This document shows, piece after piece, positions 52,888 through 64,000 of a stretch of 64,000 nt of DNA (the stretch's first letter is position 1; the number at the start of each line of letters is the position of its first letter). The DNA comes from Telmatactis stephensoni. Lineage: Eukaryota > Cnidaria > Anthozoa > Actiniaria > Isophelliidae. Location: NCBI GenBank assembly GCA_029948255.1, contig JALIZF010001817.1, positions 372,001 to 436,000 on the forward strand, in the 5' to 3' direction. The notes under the pieces are model-generated. The model was given only the letters and a program-made list of their open reading frames with translations. It was not told the DNA's origin and ran no database searches. The position numbers were made by a program, and so were the translations under genes.

Positions 52888-55800
52888 CTACAATAGGAGT
52901 TTACGACTTCGTATCCATTCAGTGAGTACTGCCAGTGATAAGATAAAGATTACAACGATCAAAATGCTGGGAATGACCACGCTGGCTATTTGGATTGCAG
53001 GCGCAATATTCGACTGACATGCTGGTTGGAAATCATCATTGCGTACCTGTACTTGTATGTTTGACCTTGTCTTTCTTTATTGAGGTGGCAATCAAGTCTA
53101 CAATAAATATACATCCCAGAATGAAGAACAGATGTGATATGTTTGTAGGGTAAATAATCGTAATATATCAAAAAAGGGAAGAAACTTTGCGCTTATTTGC
53201 ATGCTGTTGTCAGTTTCGTCATTTATTTATTTGTTGTCCCTAGTGTCCAGCCTATATCCTCGATCGTTACAAAAGGGACGCGGCAGGATCACTATAGCTG
53301 CATGAGCACAGATGGCCAACTCGACTCGCGTGCCTTCCTTCAGACTCTTAAACTTGACAAGGTTCAGACAATTTGGTATCTAAAGTTGTTTAATCCTCGC
53401 CGTTAAATACAAAATAATACTTGTGCATTACCGGCTTTACTAATAGCCGGCAAATGTTACACGACCAGACGCAAGAATGCGACCTGAGAAGACTGATATA
53501 TCTTATTCTGCGAGCAGCAGTGACGACGCGCACGGCTGGCATGCAGGAGCTGGAGCTCATTCTTTTTCATGCACACGACATCGTCTTTGAAGTTTGCGTT
53601 GTCGGCTGGACTTTCATTTGGGACTTTCTCGACACTTGCTCACGCCTTCCAAGACGATATCAATGGCCTGTCATATTATTGAACTTTGTACTTTACTTTA
53701 AAAAAAATCAAAGTTAAAATTTATATATGTATGAATGGATTTTCTGTACGTCATTGATGGAATGTGGGGTATTTTATGCTCATAGCACGTTAATTCTCTT
53801 TTCTTTGGTTCTGGTCTGGTTCATATTTGAACGCTGCTAACATCGGATATAACGGGTTCACATTTGAATGTAACGGACCTCACTGATTGCAGAGATCGCG
53901 ATCGCTGAAAACAGTTCAGTTCGGCGATTGATGTGATCAAATGTGAACCAGGCTTTTCCAATCAAACGATTTAGGAACCTTTTACACCCATCAGTTAAAA
54001 CTATTTGTTTTTCTCTCAAATAGCAATTACTAAGTAAACAAAAACACTAAAAGGCACTAATACCTAAACAATAGTGTTTTGTACTAATACCGCATTTTTC
54101 AACTAGCAACCAGTATAGAAGTTTGGCACATTTGATATTGATATGAGATGCTGAACTGTAAACAGAGATGTATAGATATAAGTAAAACAAATAGCGCTCA
54201 ATTGAATACCATATCTATACTTTAACGAGTTCCATTTATCTCCTAGCAGTTTTGAAACCCTATCTTCAGGGTTAATATATATGCTGTCGTTTTGCGTACT
54301 ATTTGAGCATCCATTTTGCTTATTGGATTTCCTTACCCAATCAAAATCCTCAACATATTACATCTCTTTTAAACAGTACAAAACCATTTACCTTGTAGCG
54401 TTAAAGGCATGTTACACAGGTTTTCCTCTCGACAACACCAAATGCTTTTTTGTTTCTTTGATACAGCATTTGAAGTGCATTTCGTTGTGTTGTTCCTCAG
54501 GCATCCATACCTGATCCTCTGCGCTTCTTCTTCTCCATTGGCTAGTGTTTCTACGCTAATATAACAGCCATACTTTGAACTGCACACACCTCGCACACAT
54601 CTCTTGGAGTTGCAGAAACATTTGAGTCTTGCTAAAAATATATAAGGTTTATTGATATACATCTGATCGAACATGCAGTGTGCGTGAGAGAATGCCCCAC
54701 TATAACACTGAAAAGAACAGCTATACGTTCACCAGTGTTTTGCTTTCGAGTCGTCATCATAAATCTAGTCCGGTAGTACTTGAAAACTATTTTACTTACT
54801 TAAATTTCATTTGGTTGAGAAAGAACAATCTTTGAACACCTGTTCAATATATTGATCTTGTTGAATCCAACTAAAACGGGTACACTCATGACTCCTACTA
54901 ACATTGGTTAACTTTTAAGGATTCCAAAAAGCTCTTTAAATTTGATTAAATTCAGTTATTCAATCTGAGCTTTTTTATGAATTTACTTCAGTTTTATTTT
55001 TCGTATCGAAATATCAAGTCCAAAGATAAACAAAATATATATATGAACCGATCGAGGTCGTAATAACCACGTCGAAATTCGCTTATTATTTAATTTTGAT
55101 TTTTTACTGATTACAGAGTTTCCGAGCTATAGATCCTTTCTCCACTGAGCAGAGCCACGACGCGATGAAGAAAACAGAGCATTGGTATAGCATTCGGGTA
55201 TAACATTTGGTAATTAACAAAATCAACTGAGATATGGAAACATGATGGTATGGTATATCACTTTCAGATATTTGCAGTTTCTTGCATTTCTTGTTATTTC
55301 TACCCATTCAATTGATAATTCAACATATTCAATCGATAAAACAGCAAAGAAAGTGTTCGAGCTAAAGCCCTACAGCACAGCCAACTTGGCACCAGATAAC
55401 GGGTCTTAATTAGGGTGCACGCCATCGTTGCTATGGCTACCCGAAAGCACATTGCGAATTTTGAATAGAAATTGCTTAAATGAAAGTATTAACTACACTT
55501 GGTAAAACACTATCTCTTTAATGCCAGAATCATGAACGACAGCAAAGCAGAAAAAGAAATAAAATGTAAAGGGATATTTTTTTAAAAAACGTTCTCATTT
55601 TCACCTTGAAAAAGTTTGTTGTTCGTGTTTGAGTACGTAACATTAGTTAGTATTTGATTGTATTTTAGTATGATCGAGAAAAAGCAGAATTTTGACAGAT
55701 CTTCCATCAATCATAATGAAGGTCTTGCTATTTTCGAAAACTCCAACTAACTTGCGAAAAGAAAAAAAATTAATTACATTATTAGTATGTTCGATATCGT

Positions 55801-55991
55801 TAGTTGTCAAGATGATGCATTTTCGGAAACTAGCCTTTTATTTTCTAACCAGCTGACAAATGCTCAATTACTTGGTTTGTATTTGAAAGCTTCTACTCTT
55901 GAAAAAATTTCATGGTGTAAAAAATCTTACCAGAATTAACGGCGATCAGCAATCCCGCCAGTAAGAAGAACAAGCCACTTCGGCTCAACAT
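52888..55991 (-). CDS. Kinase-less TGF-beta type I receptor/BAMBI-like membrane protein
   Basis: Three exons: 55931-55991, 54392-54631 and 52888-53021, all phase-1 GT-AG introns; total 435 bases, 144 aa. Exon 1 is a signal peptide (MLSRSGLFFLLAGLLIAVNS). Exon 2 is a three-finger domain with ten cysteines in the type I receptor spacing: LKCFCNSKRC, then VC and GCYISVE, GCL, KC, and the closing CCREENLCN; two NXT sequons (NNTT). Exon 3 gives a transmembrane helix (about residues 110-132) and a tail of about 12 residues, EWIRSRKLLL, then TAG. Known family members bind BMP/activin ligands; BAMBI lacks the kinase and acts as a decoy. Here even the GS box and kinase are absent. A Ly6/uPAR-type identity is the alternative, but the first C-x-C favours the receptor group. 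Confidence 0.75.
53850..53955. repeat. Small inverted repeat in intron 2 of the receptor-like gene
   Basis: GGTTCACATTTGAATG at the left mirrors GATCAAATGTGAACC at the right, enclosing GCGATCGC. MITE-like. Confidence 0.6.
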
Positions 55992-55999
55992 GACATCAA

Positions 56000-57400
56000 C
56001 TTAACCAACAAAACGAAATCAGCACGGAACCACTGTGTCAGAACACTAAATGCAATGTTAATAAAGTTCTCTGTATAGCTAGCATATAAGGGCAACTTAG
56101 AGGATCGCTGCTATATGAGGAGGTCAGAGGATGAAATTAATATACTTTGCTCTGATTGGTCCCTTGAGGGCGAGAGAAATGATATCATTGGCTCGGAGTC
56201 ATTTGTGGAAAAAATCATATACTATTATTGAATATAATCGCTAAATGGAAGACAAGAAATTAACAAAGGCCAAAAAGGCGCTTTTTAAAAGATATTTCAG
56301 GTAATTTTCATATATTTATTAAAACATTTAAACAAATTATTTTTGCAGTCACTCATAACGCGGTAACTGGAGGCAAACTTACACGAATCCCCAGAATTAA
56401 GAATCTCTTTGACAACTAGTTTTTCTTTCAAAAGAGCAAGATTTAGTATATTTCTTCAGAGGGGTTTATCTATTAAGTAATTGAAAAAATGATAAATTCA
56501 GAGATGCTGGTTGGTTGCGCGAATTTCATAATAATACATGATAATGAGAACAAGAAGGAAAAGCAATCGGACATTGTGGCGCCAAGGTAGACGAGTACTT
56601 TACCGTCCATTGTCCACAACGTTGGATGAAGTCATGCTCATGAATATTTACGTTACAAAATATGAAAGAAAACCCACAGAAATCGGGACCGTAGACTTCA
56701 ATTTTTGTGGTTCAGAAAAGTACTTCAAAAACTAGAGGAGCGAAACTTTTGGTAACTCCGGTTCCGAGAATGATATACCAAATGACAATATATATGGAAC
56801 TTTTAAAGTATATAAACAGCCTGGTTCAAATTATTTCGGTTTTTCTGCTTCAAATCACTAGAAAAAAATTACCGAAAATGAACAATTATTTACGTTTGTG
56901 TATGCATAATTTAACTGTTGAGTTATAATAACAAAAACACGAATTGTTTTTGAAGATAACAATATTTTAAAAGCTATTTCTAAACGACTCATTTTATTTT
57001 TATATATGATATACACAACAGATATGTCTGGGTTCTTTATGACTTAAAATCTGCAATTTTTCTTCTCCAAAAGGTACGAAATGCATTTGAAAAAGATATC
57101 TAAACATCATAAAAATATAGCTACTACTTACAGTCACAAACGATTCGATCGCTCTCAAGCACTGCCGATTTGCCTCAAAGCACCGGAAGTAAGTACCCAT
57201 TTACCACGCGCGTCAAATTGGCGCCAAACTGAAAACAGTAGCTGTGTGACCGACCGACTTTCCGTCTTTGTCTTTTCTTTTCTTTCTCTCTTTCTTTCTT
57301 TCTTTTCTTTTCTTTGTTCGAATTTAGATCTAAATTTATAAATTGTATGGTTATAAGAAAAAGCTGTCCGTTGAAATTCAACCTGATTTTTGATATATAG
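56000..57400. other. Upstream of the receptor-like gene, no gene seen
   Basis: A TATA-like CTTATATGC on the minus strand at about 56085-56093 lies about 95 bases before the start codon of the receptor-like gene and could be its core promoter. Beyond it, to 57400, only an irregular TTTCTTT tract (57280-57315) stands out. Confidence 0.4.
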
Positions 57401-57443
57401 TATAAGAACGCTTCAAAGTTTTGTATGTTTTCGTGGCTCCAAA

Positions 57444-57701
57444 ATGACTGCCAGCTCACTAGAAACAAGATATTTTTACTCTAAAATGAAAGCTTTTATT
57501 TTCTTAAGCATATTAGTATTTGTTTCCCAAAGTGTTTCGTTTGTCAGTAACTTAAACTTATCAAATAATCAATTGCTCAGTTTGATGAAATTTACATTCA
57601 TGCATCCGATGTACTGCAAATTGGTAAACTGCTCAAAATACACGTGTACGCAAAACACCGACCAACAATTGATCAACAGAACTTATTTCAGCAAACCTTA
57701 A
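57444..57701 (+). CDS. Candidate small secreted cysteine-containing peptide
   Basis: From ATG 57444 or the in-frame ATG 57486 an open frame reaches TAA at 57699-57701. From 57486 it encodes 71 aa with a good signal peptide (MKAFIFLSILVFVSQSVS), two sequons and three Cys near the end (YCKLVNCSKYTC). A TATA-like TATATAGTATAAG lies at 57395-57407, about 40 bases before the first ATG. No family is recognised. It may be the first exon of a longer gene: an open stretch with further Cys (KCFACTVTYMTQCPCSN) follows at 57829. It is weakly supported and could be a chance frame. Confidence 0.3.
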   Translation: MTASSLETRYFYSKMKAFIFLSILVFVSQSVSFVSNLNLSNNQLLSLMKFTFMHPMYCKLVNCSKYTCTQNTDQQLINRTYFSKP

Positions 57702-58612
57702 ACTATTTAAGGAGCAATTTTTGTGTCTTCAGCTGACACCTTTTGCTTCAAGAGTGTTCACTGCCTCGCTTAGTATTTGAAATTGAGAATTTTGATATTA
57801 AAAAGCGAGAGAAATCATTGATGCAAATGTGACATACAACGAAAAATGTTTCGCGTGCACGGTCACATATATGACGCAGTGTCCATGTTCAAATTATATT
57901 ACTGTATATACATTTTTTTCTAGTGATAGTCAGATATTATGCAATCTGCGGACTCGGTATCCGATTGACTTTACTCCGCTTTTAAAAAAAAACAATCAGA
58001 ATTCTGTACTCTCAACAGGCCAGGGTTTTGGCTGTCTAGGCCCCTCACTCTCACCGGCCCTCACTCAAATACAAAAAGTATACGTAAAAAGATATTTAGA
58101 GTATATATCAAAATTGTATGTCCCAAAAACGCTTGTTCTGCACGGTATTTCAGTTTTGATAGGCGTTTGATAAGCTGCAATTAAATCGTTTTTTCAAAGA
58201 ATATCATCACATTAATCATTTTGCTTAATGGTTTTTTATATTCTTTAAGTTACGCTGAATCGCTGTATGACTCCATACCGTTTACTTTTCTTCAGCTTTT
58301 TATCGAGATTACATATGTTAATATTTCAGTGATAAATTAAGGATGAGAAGTCAATGCTTTGCCTACTTAAGTCCTGAGTCTGATAAAGCGGCGCGTACAT
58401 TTATCAACAATTGCTACCCTTTTCGGTGATAAACCGAACTTGGTAAGAGGGGGAAAGTAGGAATGTACTTGGTTTGTCAGTCATGTTTGTTCTTCTTCGC
58501 TAGCTCAATTGTTCCTTCGTTCTTTCTTTCTCTTGTTTTTGTTCGCCTCTTCAATTTGTTTGTTTGTTTCTGCTTTCTTTTTACGCCAAACAATTATAAG
58601 AACTCTGAGGAA

Positions 58613-58827
58613 CTGGAAAAATTGGATTTGCTACCATTTACTGGCTTGCAAATGGGGTGCAAATATGTTGTAAACATAATGCAAATGTGATAAATACCAC
58701 ATTTGCTCATCCCATTTTTCATCCGATTCGCAAATACGGTATTCACCAGATTTGCATTCGGTTTACTTCATATTTGCACCACATTTGCTACCCCAGTAAA
58801 TGGTAGCAAATCCAATTTTTCGTCCAG
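58613..58827. repeat. 215 bp hairpin MITE (CTGGAAAAATTGGATTTGC ends)
   Basis: Arms with AAAATTGGATTTGCTACCAT and its complement, plus inner CAAATATG/TTTGCACC words, form an imperfect long hairpin. Confidence 0.85.
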
Positions 58828-58829
58828 TG

Positions 58830-61235
58830 TGCATGGAAGCTGACAAAATGATCCTCACGTCACCTCAATAGATGTTACAAATCGCACTTCATATTCTTGA
58901 AAAACAATGCCAGTGTTTGGCAGCATTACAATTCTTTTCTCAAGTAGCCCCTCAAAACAAGTTTTAGCTTTCCTTCCCATTTTGACACTTTAGAACTGCA
59001 GTCATTACTTCTATATGATTATCTTCCCTTTCTATTATTCTTCGTTCTTTACTCTGCCCATTTTTTCCTTTCGTCCCTATATTTCCCCGTTCTTATTTCC
59101 ATTCTTCCCTACTTTCCCTTTGCTTTCCTCTCAAGATTTTCCCTTTTCTTTCCTCTTTCCGGCATTAAATTCCCAGCTTGTAAAGTCCCACCCCTTCTCT
59201 CCTCGAAATTGTTCTTTAATCCTCCAGCTGCAATCATCGTGTATTTGATTATATCTTATCCCTTATACACTAGACAATAAGACGTTCTAATGTCCTATAG
59301 CTCTTGAGTAGAAGTATTATACCCTTGTTTACCCAACCAGCATTAAGGAGTCACTTAATTATTTTCTTTGATAAAACGGCGTCAACTATTTGAGTAGGTT
59401 TTCTAAATACCGTGTTCTTGAGAGCCCTTGAAATGGATCCCAAATGATTTGCTTTGTGTTTTGTCTATTGAGCGTTTCAAGATTACTAAAGCAAAGGACG
59501 TCTGCCTGTCTGGTCTTAAATGAGCTTACTACAGCTGGTAGCAACTCATTAGAATGTGTTTACGGTTCTTTTAAAATGTTTATATATACTTCATACATAT
59601 AATAGAGGGATTTCAATGCAGCCATGTTTGTGGTCAAAATAATAACGCTTATTTTCTCTCAAGAGAAATGAATACCTTTGTCATTCAAAAATTTTCTATT
59701 ATCACTTACCCACAAAGTTTCCCATATACTTCATATGCACTTCATATTCGCCTTTTTTATTGTTGCAAGCGAAGCGAGCAGCGACACTATTTGTGACGAT
59801 GATTTCCTGTGTTATATACGATCGAGGTGGTCTAGGCCATTTGTCGGCTTGCAATCTGGAAATTTTGGCATGTAGACATGTAGAGTGAACGATGATCTGT
59901 GACGTCTTCACTTTCTGTTAGAAACGGCTAGTTTTATGAATATTCTTATATGTGCAGGAAAATATAAAAGCGTTTGAAACCTTAAAATTCACAACATAAC
60001 ACAAAGTCTTTTCAGTTATGTGAACTAACCACTGATAATTTAAAAGGTCTGAAGAAAGTTTTATAAGCCCATGAGAACTGAATCAGATAGTTTCAGATGC
60101 AAGACTCTTAATTTCAATGGAAAAATCGAATCACTTACTTTCACAGTATGTAAAATTATGTAAAAGCCATGTAAAAATCTATTATTATGCACTTTTACAT
60201 ATGGTGTGTAAATGTATTTTATGTATATAAATACCTTGTGAAATCCATGGAAATTAATTGCCATTTCTAACCAATGATGCAAAAACCATTTTCTATGTAA
60301 AACCTTATTTTTTGCGCGTTTCAACCTTGTGACGAACATATTACCAATTCTATATCTTATCTATTGAGAAAACGAGTTCGCAGGAATTCGAAATCGGCAG
60401 ACGCCGAGGTCCCTTTCACTGCCGCATGCAGCTCTCCAAATCTGGCGCCATAGATGGGCATGGGTTTGTCTTACAAGTAATGTGCTGATACCTGTTGCAA
60501 ATGATCAGCTGCAAAAGACCGGACGATTCTGCGAGCAGAGCAGCGCTGTCTGTAATAGGTTCTAATAGGGATCCTTGTGGCACTCCTTATGCCAATTGAA
60601 TTACCAAGAACTGCGACTGTCTGTTTTTGGCTGATGAAATATGATTATAGCAGTCATGCAGTATACCTGTCCTACCTGTGATGATGGAAACAGATTGAGC
60701 ATGCATAAGGGTGTGACCCCGGTCCTTTGTTATACGATTCGTTTTCATATTACAACTATTTGCTTGCCTGAGTTTAGTGTGCATGAGCCGACGACGTCCA
60801 ATACTGTTGTTAATTAATTTGACTAACACACGTGACTTACCGGGTAGGAACTCGCACAGTATAGCGTTGAGAAGGAAGTACGTGGTCCTTCAAGCATGCA
60901 ATTACATAGCACATGCTCACCGAGGAGTTTCATGACTTGCTGCCTGCCTTGCTGATATGGAAAAAATTATGTGGCATGGACATACGAGACAGCAAGGCAA
61001 TTCGAAGTTACGGTTTTTGTGTATTGTAGTTTCATGATCAAATATTATGTAAATATTATGTAAATATTTTACTTCCAAATTTTACTTCCACTTCCGTAGG
61101 GAGTGGTTGCCCATGGCCGATCCAGGGGCTGGTGTATAAAGCAATTGGAGGGTGTGCCCTTTACTCCTCTTTCCATCGGTGCCCCGATTTACGGGTATTT
61201 AAAGCTGATTAAAACTATACTGAATGGAAAGAAGT
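58830..61235. other. Intergenic, no gene recognised
   Basis: This AT-rich stretch has a pyrimidine-rich segment (59030-59165). A minus-strand GVPQGSLL-like peptide near 60570-60600 hints at a badly degraded reverse transcriptase, but flanking RT motifs are missing. Nothing else is supported. Confidence 0.4.
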
Positions 61236-61239
61236 CGAA

Positions 61240-61318
61240 ACAAGGATGCAAGATCACTGGGAATCGAACTCGGACCTCTGGCATAGAAGGCCACGAACTA
61301 ACCAACTTTGCCATCCTT
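61240..61318 (-). mobile_element. tRNA-derived SINE head, minus strand
   Basis: On the minus strand, GCAAAGTTGGTTAGTTCGTGG (A box region) and GAGTTCGATTCCCAG (B box) are spaced as in a tRNA. It lies 570 bases downstream of the GPCR stop codon. Confidence 0.6.
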
Positions 61319-61883
61319 GCTCCTCAGTCTTCATTTTATATAAATATATTCAACACTCGTACGAAATCGGTGTTTTCATTATCTTACTGTCCCTGCCAAT
61401 GCACTTTGCAGCAAGCCTTGAATCGGTCCATATGACATATTCTCCAATTGTAGAGACATGGTTAGGCGGGGAGCGGGACTGGGTAGGAGCGGACAAAGAG
61501 AAACTACAGGGTAAACGTTAATGAAAGGTGTATTTCATTCCAATTGCAAATTCTCATAAAATTTCTTAGTAGATTTACCCTGCAGATTAAACATAAATGT
61601 TACAATATTCACACTAAGTAAATGTTATACTCATTACATATAGGATTTGATCGGCGCTCAATATCTCGCCAAGTCAAGCCGACAGACTAACTGAAAATTA
61701 TATTTACAATGGCTTATATAGTATTCACACTCGGGATGATGTTTTAATTACTATATTAATTTTGTAGCTGATGATCATGAGCTTGTCTTTATTTCTAATC
61801 TATGAATGTCATGGATCATGAAAGAGTCATATGTAAAGACTACACTTGTCACTTTAATTGGCATGCATTATATTCTATATATT

Positions 61884-64000
61884 CTAAAGTCTGCTTTCGC
61901 GTATTGTGACATCTTTCATTGGTTGGTTTCTGTAGTTTCTACTTTCGACAGCTTTACCATTCAAAGCAAACCTTAAACAGTTTTCACCATTCATGGGATC
62001 TGCACCTCGTTGGGTCAATCTGTTGTGGTCGAATTCACGTGATTTTTTAATGTTGTTGTTGTGGTCAGGAGTTGCTCGTCTTCTGTTCCAGACGTCGGAA
62101 ATGTCGTCGTCCATTGTCGCACTGACGAGGTCTTGTTCACGTTCTGCACTAGTTTTACGAATGGGATGCACAGGGCGTTCAATTCTTGGGGAAGGTTGAG
62201 TGCGATCTGATATCTGGCTTCTTGTGCTGTTGCTTCTTGTTCCCTCATCTATCATAATAAGTGGAAGTCGACGTGGTGTTGGGCTAGCATGAAACTGATC
62301 TGAGGCGACACTGGGTATTGAATCATCATCACGAGTGAACCAAGCACAACATGGTAGCTCTGAGATTTGGTCAATCATGTTACGGCGTTTATCTGGAGAA
62401 GGGCTTTGTGGGTAACTCTGAGGATAATTACTTGGAAGGTCCAAGCTAATTTGACTGGGTGAGCCTCTGGAGCTGTCTTCTTTGTAAATTGGTGATCCTG
62501 ATCTTACAAGCCCATTGGGATGTAAGTATCTCGGGTTTTGTGTTTCATAGCTCATTTGGACCTTCCCCTCCAAGCTATCAGCATGAAATTCACAGTGTTT
62601 GCCCATTTCTGGCCTCCAAAAGAGGATGAAAACCTTTGGTGCAAAGATGCATCCCAACAGCACCATTTGTGTTGCTACTGTGGTGAGACATAACATGGTT
62701 ATTTGATGTAAACCCATTGATGTCATAAAAAAGATCGCCAAGTAGACGCCCCAAATTACATAAATAGTAAACATAGCAAACATAATGAACTTGGCCTCTG
62801 AGAAGTTAAAAGACCGATCTCTTGCCTTACATGATCGAAATGTGATCATAAATGAGATGCTAAAAATGTAGATGGACAACAAAACATACCAAGCCGAATT
62901 TGCACTGGTACATATGATGATTTTCTTCTCAGTGCTAATGTTCCTAATGGAGGCTTCTGGAGGGCTGATGATCACCCAGAGAATACAGAAGAACAACTCG
63001 ATAATTGTAAGAAAGAGAGAAAATATTGTTTGATCCTGCGCATAGCTCAGCACTTTCCATCTTGAGACCATGTACTTTTTCTTGCAGGTGATCTGTTTGA
63101 TTTTAACCAAGACTAGAGATACAGATAATGTTAGTGTAGTCCCAACGAGGACAGCTTGTAACTTGCACATGACATCCGTTGGATATCCAATGAATGCAAA
63201 CGGAACAAGAGCACCAATAGCTATACTCCAAAGCAGGTAGAAATTCACATCACTTCCCCATCCACTGACAACTGCCGATTTCTTATACCTTAAGAAGATG
63301 CAAAAGATCACCATACAAATGAGGAAGGATATCATCGAAACAGCACTTAAAGTCCCTCCTCCACTACTTCTCCAACTGAAGGATTCCGGAGGTTTCATTA
63401 TGCATAATGTTTTGCGTTCATTTGGCTTGGTCCCTGTTGGGCATTGGAGACAAACAGCAGCATTATTTTCCTTGCTGATGCTCCCGTCTGCACACGGCTT
63501 GCATTGCCAACAACATTTTGATCCTTTAAACTCCTTATAGCTTCCTGGTTTGCAGGGTGTTCCACATGTTTCCATTGGTCCGAAATCATATTCCCTGGGC
63601 CACTGGATACTGTTATTTTTGATGGTGAGTTTGCCTTTGGGAGCATTATAAGTTCCTACTTTATAAAACTGAACATCATTATTACCTTGTTTAAGGTTGA
63701 ATACGGCGTACGAGCTCATTGCATTTCCATTCTTGTCCAAAGAAACCGTTCGGTTAAACAAACTTTGAAAGACAAATGGACCCTTGAACATTTGAGATAA
63801 GATGTTGTTTTTCGTTAGTTTTTGAAGGCACTGCTCTTGGCCTTCGCTTATATTGACACTTTTAATTTTGGGTTCCTGGCATATACTATTAATCACATGA
63901 GTTGCTGCCATTACTGCATCAATCACGTGAAGTGCGTCGGAAAAAGAAAGCACTTGACGAACCCACCCAAACTGTTCAGTCCCTTTGCAAACTCTATGCA
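61884..64000 (-). CDS. Metabotropic glutamate receptor-like class C GPCR, 3' part
   Basis: A single open frame runs from the window edge (frame open at 63998) to the stop at 61884-61886, about 700 codons; the 5' part is missing. Order: end of the ligand-binding Venus-flytrap domain (VIDAVMAATHVINSICQ; NGNAMSSYAVFNL), the nine-cysteine domain (CGTPCKPGSYKEF...CCWQCKPCADG...CLQCPTG), then seven helices with GPTDVMC-type TM2-3 loop cysteine, SEAKFIMFAMFTIYVIWGVY, and the class C TM7 motif FAPKVFILFWRPE. A long polar tail of about 230 aa (Ser/Pro/Arg-rich) ends in ESRL, a class I PDZ-binding motif. The seven-helix core and tail in one exon is compact for this family. The ligand is unknown because the binding pocket is outside the window. 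Confidence 0.93.
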   Translation of the reverse strand, partial: HRVCKGTEQFGWVRQVLSFSDALHVIDAVMAATHVINSICQEPKIKSVNISEGQEQCLQKLTKNNILSQMFKGPFVFQSLFNRTVSLDKNGNAMSSYAVFNLKQGNNDVQFYKVGTYNAPKGKLTIKNNSIQWPREYDFGPMETCGTPCKPGSYKEFKGSKCCWQCKPCADGSISKENNAAVCLQCPTGTKPNERKTLCIMKPPESFSWRSSGGGTLSAVSMISFLICMVIFCIFLRYKKSAVVSGWGSDVNFYLLWSIAIGALVPFAFIGYPTDVMCKLQAVLVGTTLTLSVSLVLVKIKQITCKKKYMVSRWKVLSYAQDQTIFSLFLTIIELFFCILWVIISPPEASIRNISTEKKIIICTSANSAWYVLLSIYIFSISFMITFRSCKARDRSFNFSEAKFIMFAMFTIYVIWGVYLAIFFMTSMGLHQITMLCLTTVATQMVLLGCIFAPKVFILFWRPEMGKHCEFHADSLEGKVQMSYETQNPRYLHPNGLVRSGSPIYKEDSSRGSPSQISLDLPSNYPQSYPQSPSPDKRRNMIDQISELPCCAWFTRDDDSIPSVASDQFHASPTPRRLPLIMIDEGTRSNSTRSQISDRTQPSPRIERPVHPIRKTSAEREQDLVSATMDDDISDVWNRRRATPDHNNNIKKSREFDHNRLTQRGADPMNGENCLRFALNGKAVESRNYRNQPMKDVTIRESRL

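Noticed and set aside
60400..60830. Minus-strand GVPQGSLL-like peptide suggesting a reverse transcriptase
   Set aside because: Only one short motif fits; neighbouring RT blocks and the FADD motif are absent, so it may be chance.

Overview
The window is animal nuclear DNA: AT-rich, split by many short exons with standard GT-AG introns, and crowded with small fold-back transposons (MITEs), tRNA-derived SINEs, LINE remnants and simple repeats. The gene set (VPS50, a two-exon K2P channel array, a class C GPCR, a TGF-beta type I receptor-like ectodomain) and the style of the hairpin repeats fit a basal metazoan, most likely an anthozoan cnidarian (coral or sea anemone). That assignment is an inference; no marker in the window proves it.

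Layout. 1-1324 (+) is the 3' part of an MFSD6-like transporter gene. 3888-32292 (+) is a complete 36-exon VPS50 (syndetin) gene. Every exon joins in phase to give 964 aa, the length of human VPS50. Its 8.5 kb intron 10 holds an intact intronless GT8-family glycosyltransferase gene on the same strand (11396-12613), a 1.8 kb fold-back element and further hairpins. 33731-49943 is a cluster of four two-exon, two-pore-domain potassium channel (K2P) genes: one on the minus strand (A), then three on the plus strand (B, C, D). All are split at the first glycine of the first GYG selectivity filter. The non-coding DNA between them contains duplicated blocks that record how the cluster grew. 52888-55991 (-) is a previously untracked three-exon gene: signal peptide, ten-cysteine TGF-beta type I receptor/BAMBI-like three-finger ectodomain, transmembrane helix, and almost no cytoplasmic tail. 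61884-64000 (-) is the 3' part of a metabotropic glutamate receptor-like class C GPCR.

The genes do not form a pathway. VPS50 acts in endosomal recycling (EARP complex), GT8 probably in the secretory pathway, and the K2P channels, the receptor-like protein and the GPCR at the plasma membrane. The most interesting items are the kinase-less mini type I receptor, K2P-C with an altered first pore exon boundary, the partial tandem multiplication of VPS50 exon 24, the GC-AG last intron of VPS50, the host-nested GT8 gene whose first ATG lies in a perfect 72 bp inverted repeat, and a 206 bp-arm palindrome made of LINE reverse-transcriptase sequence inside a pogo/Tigger-like element.
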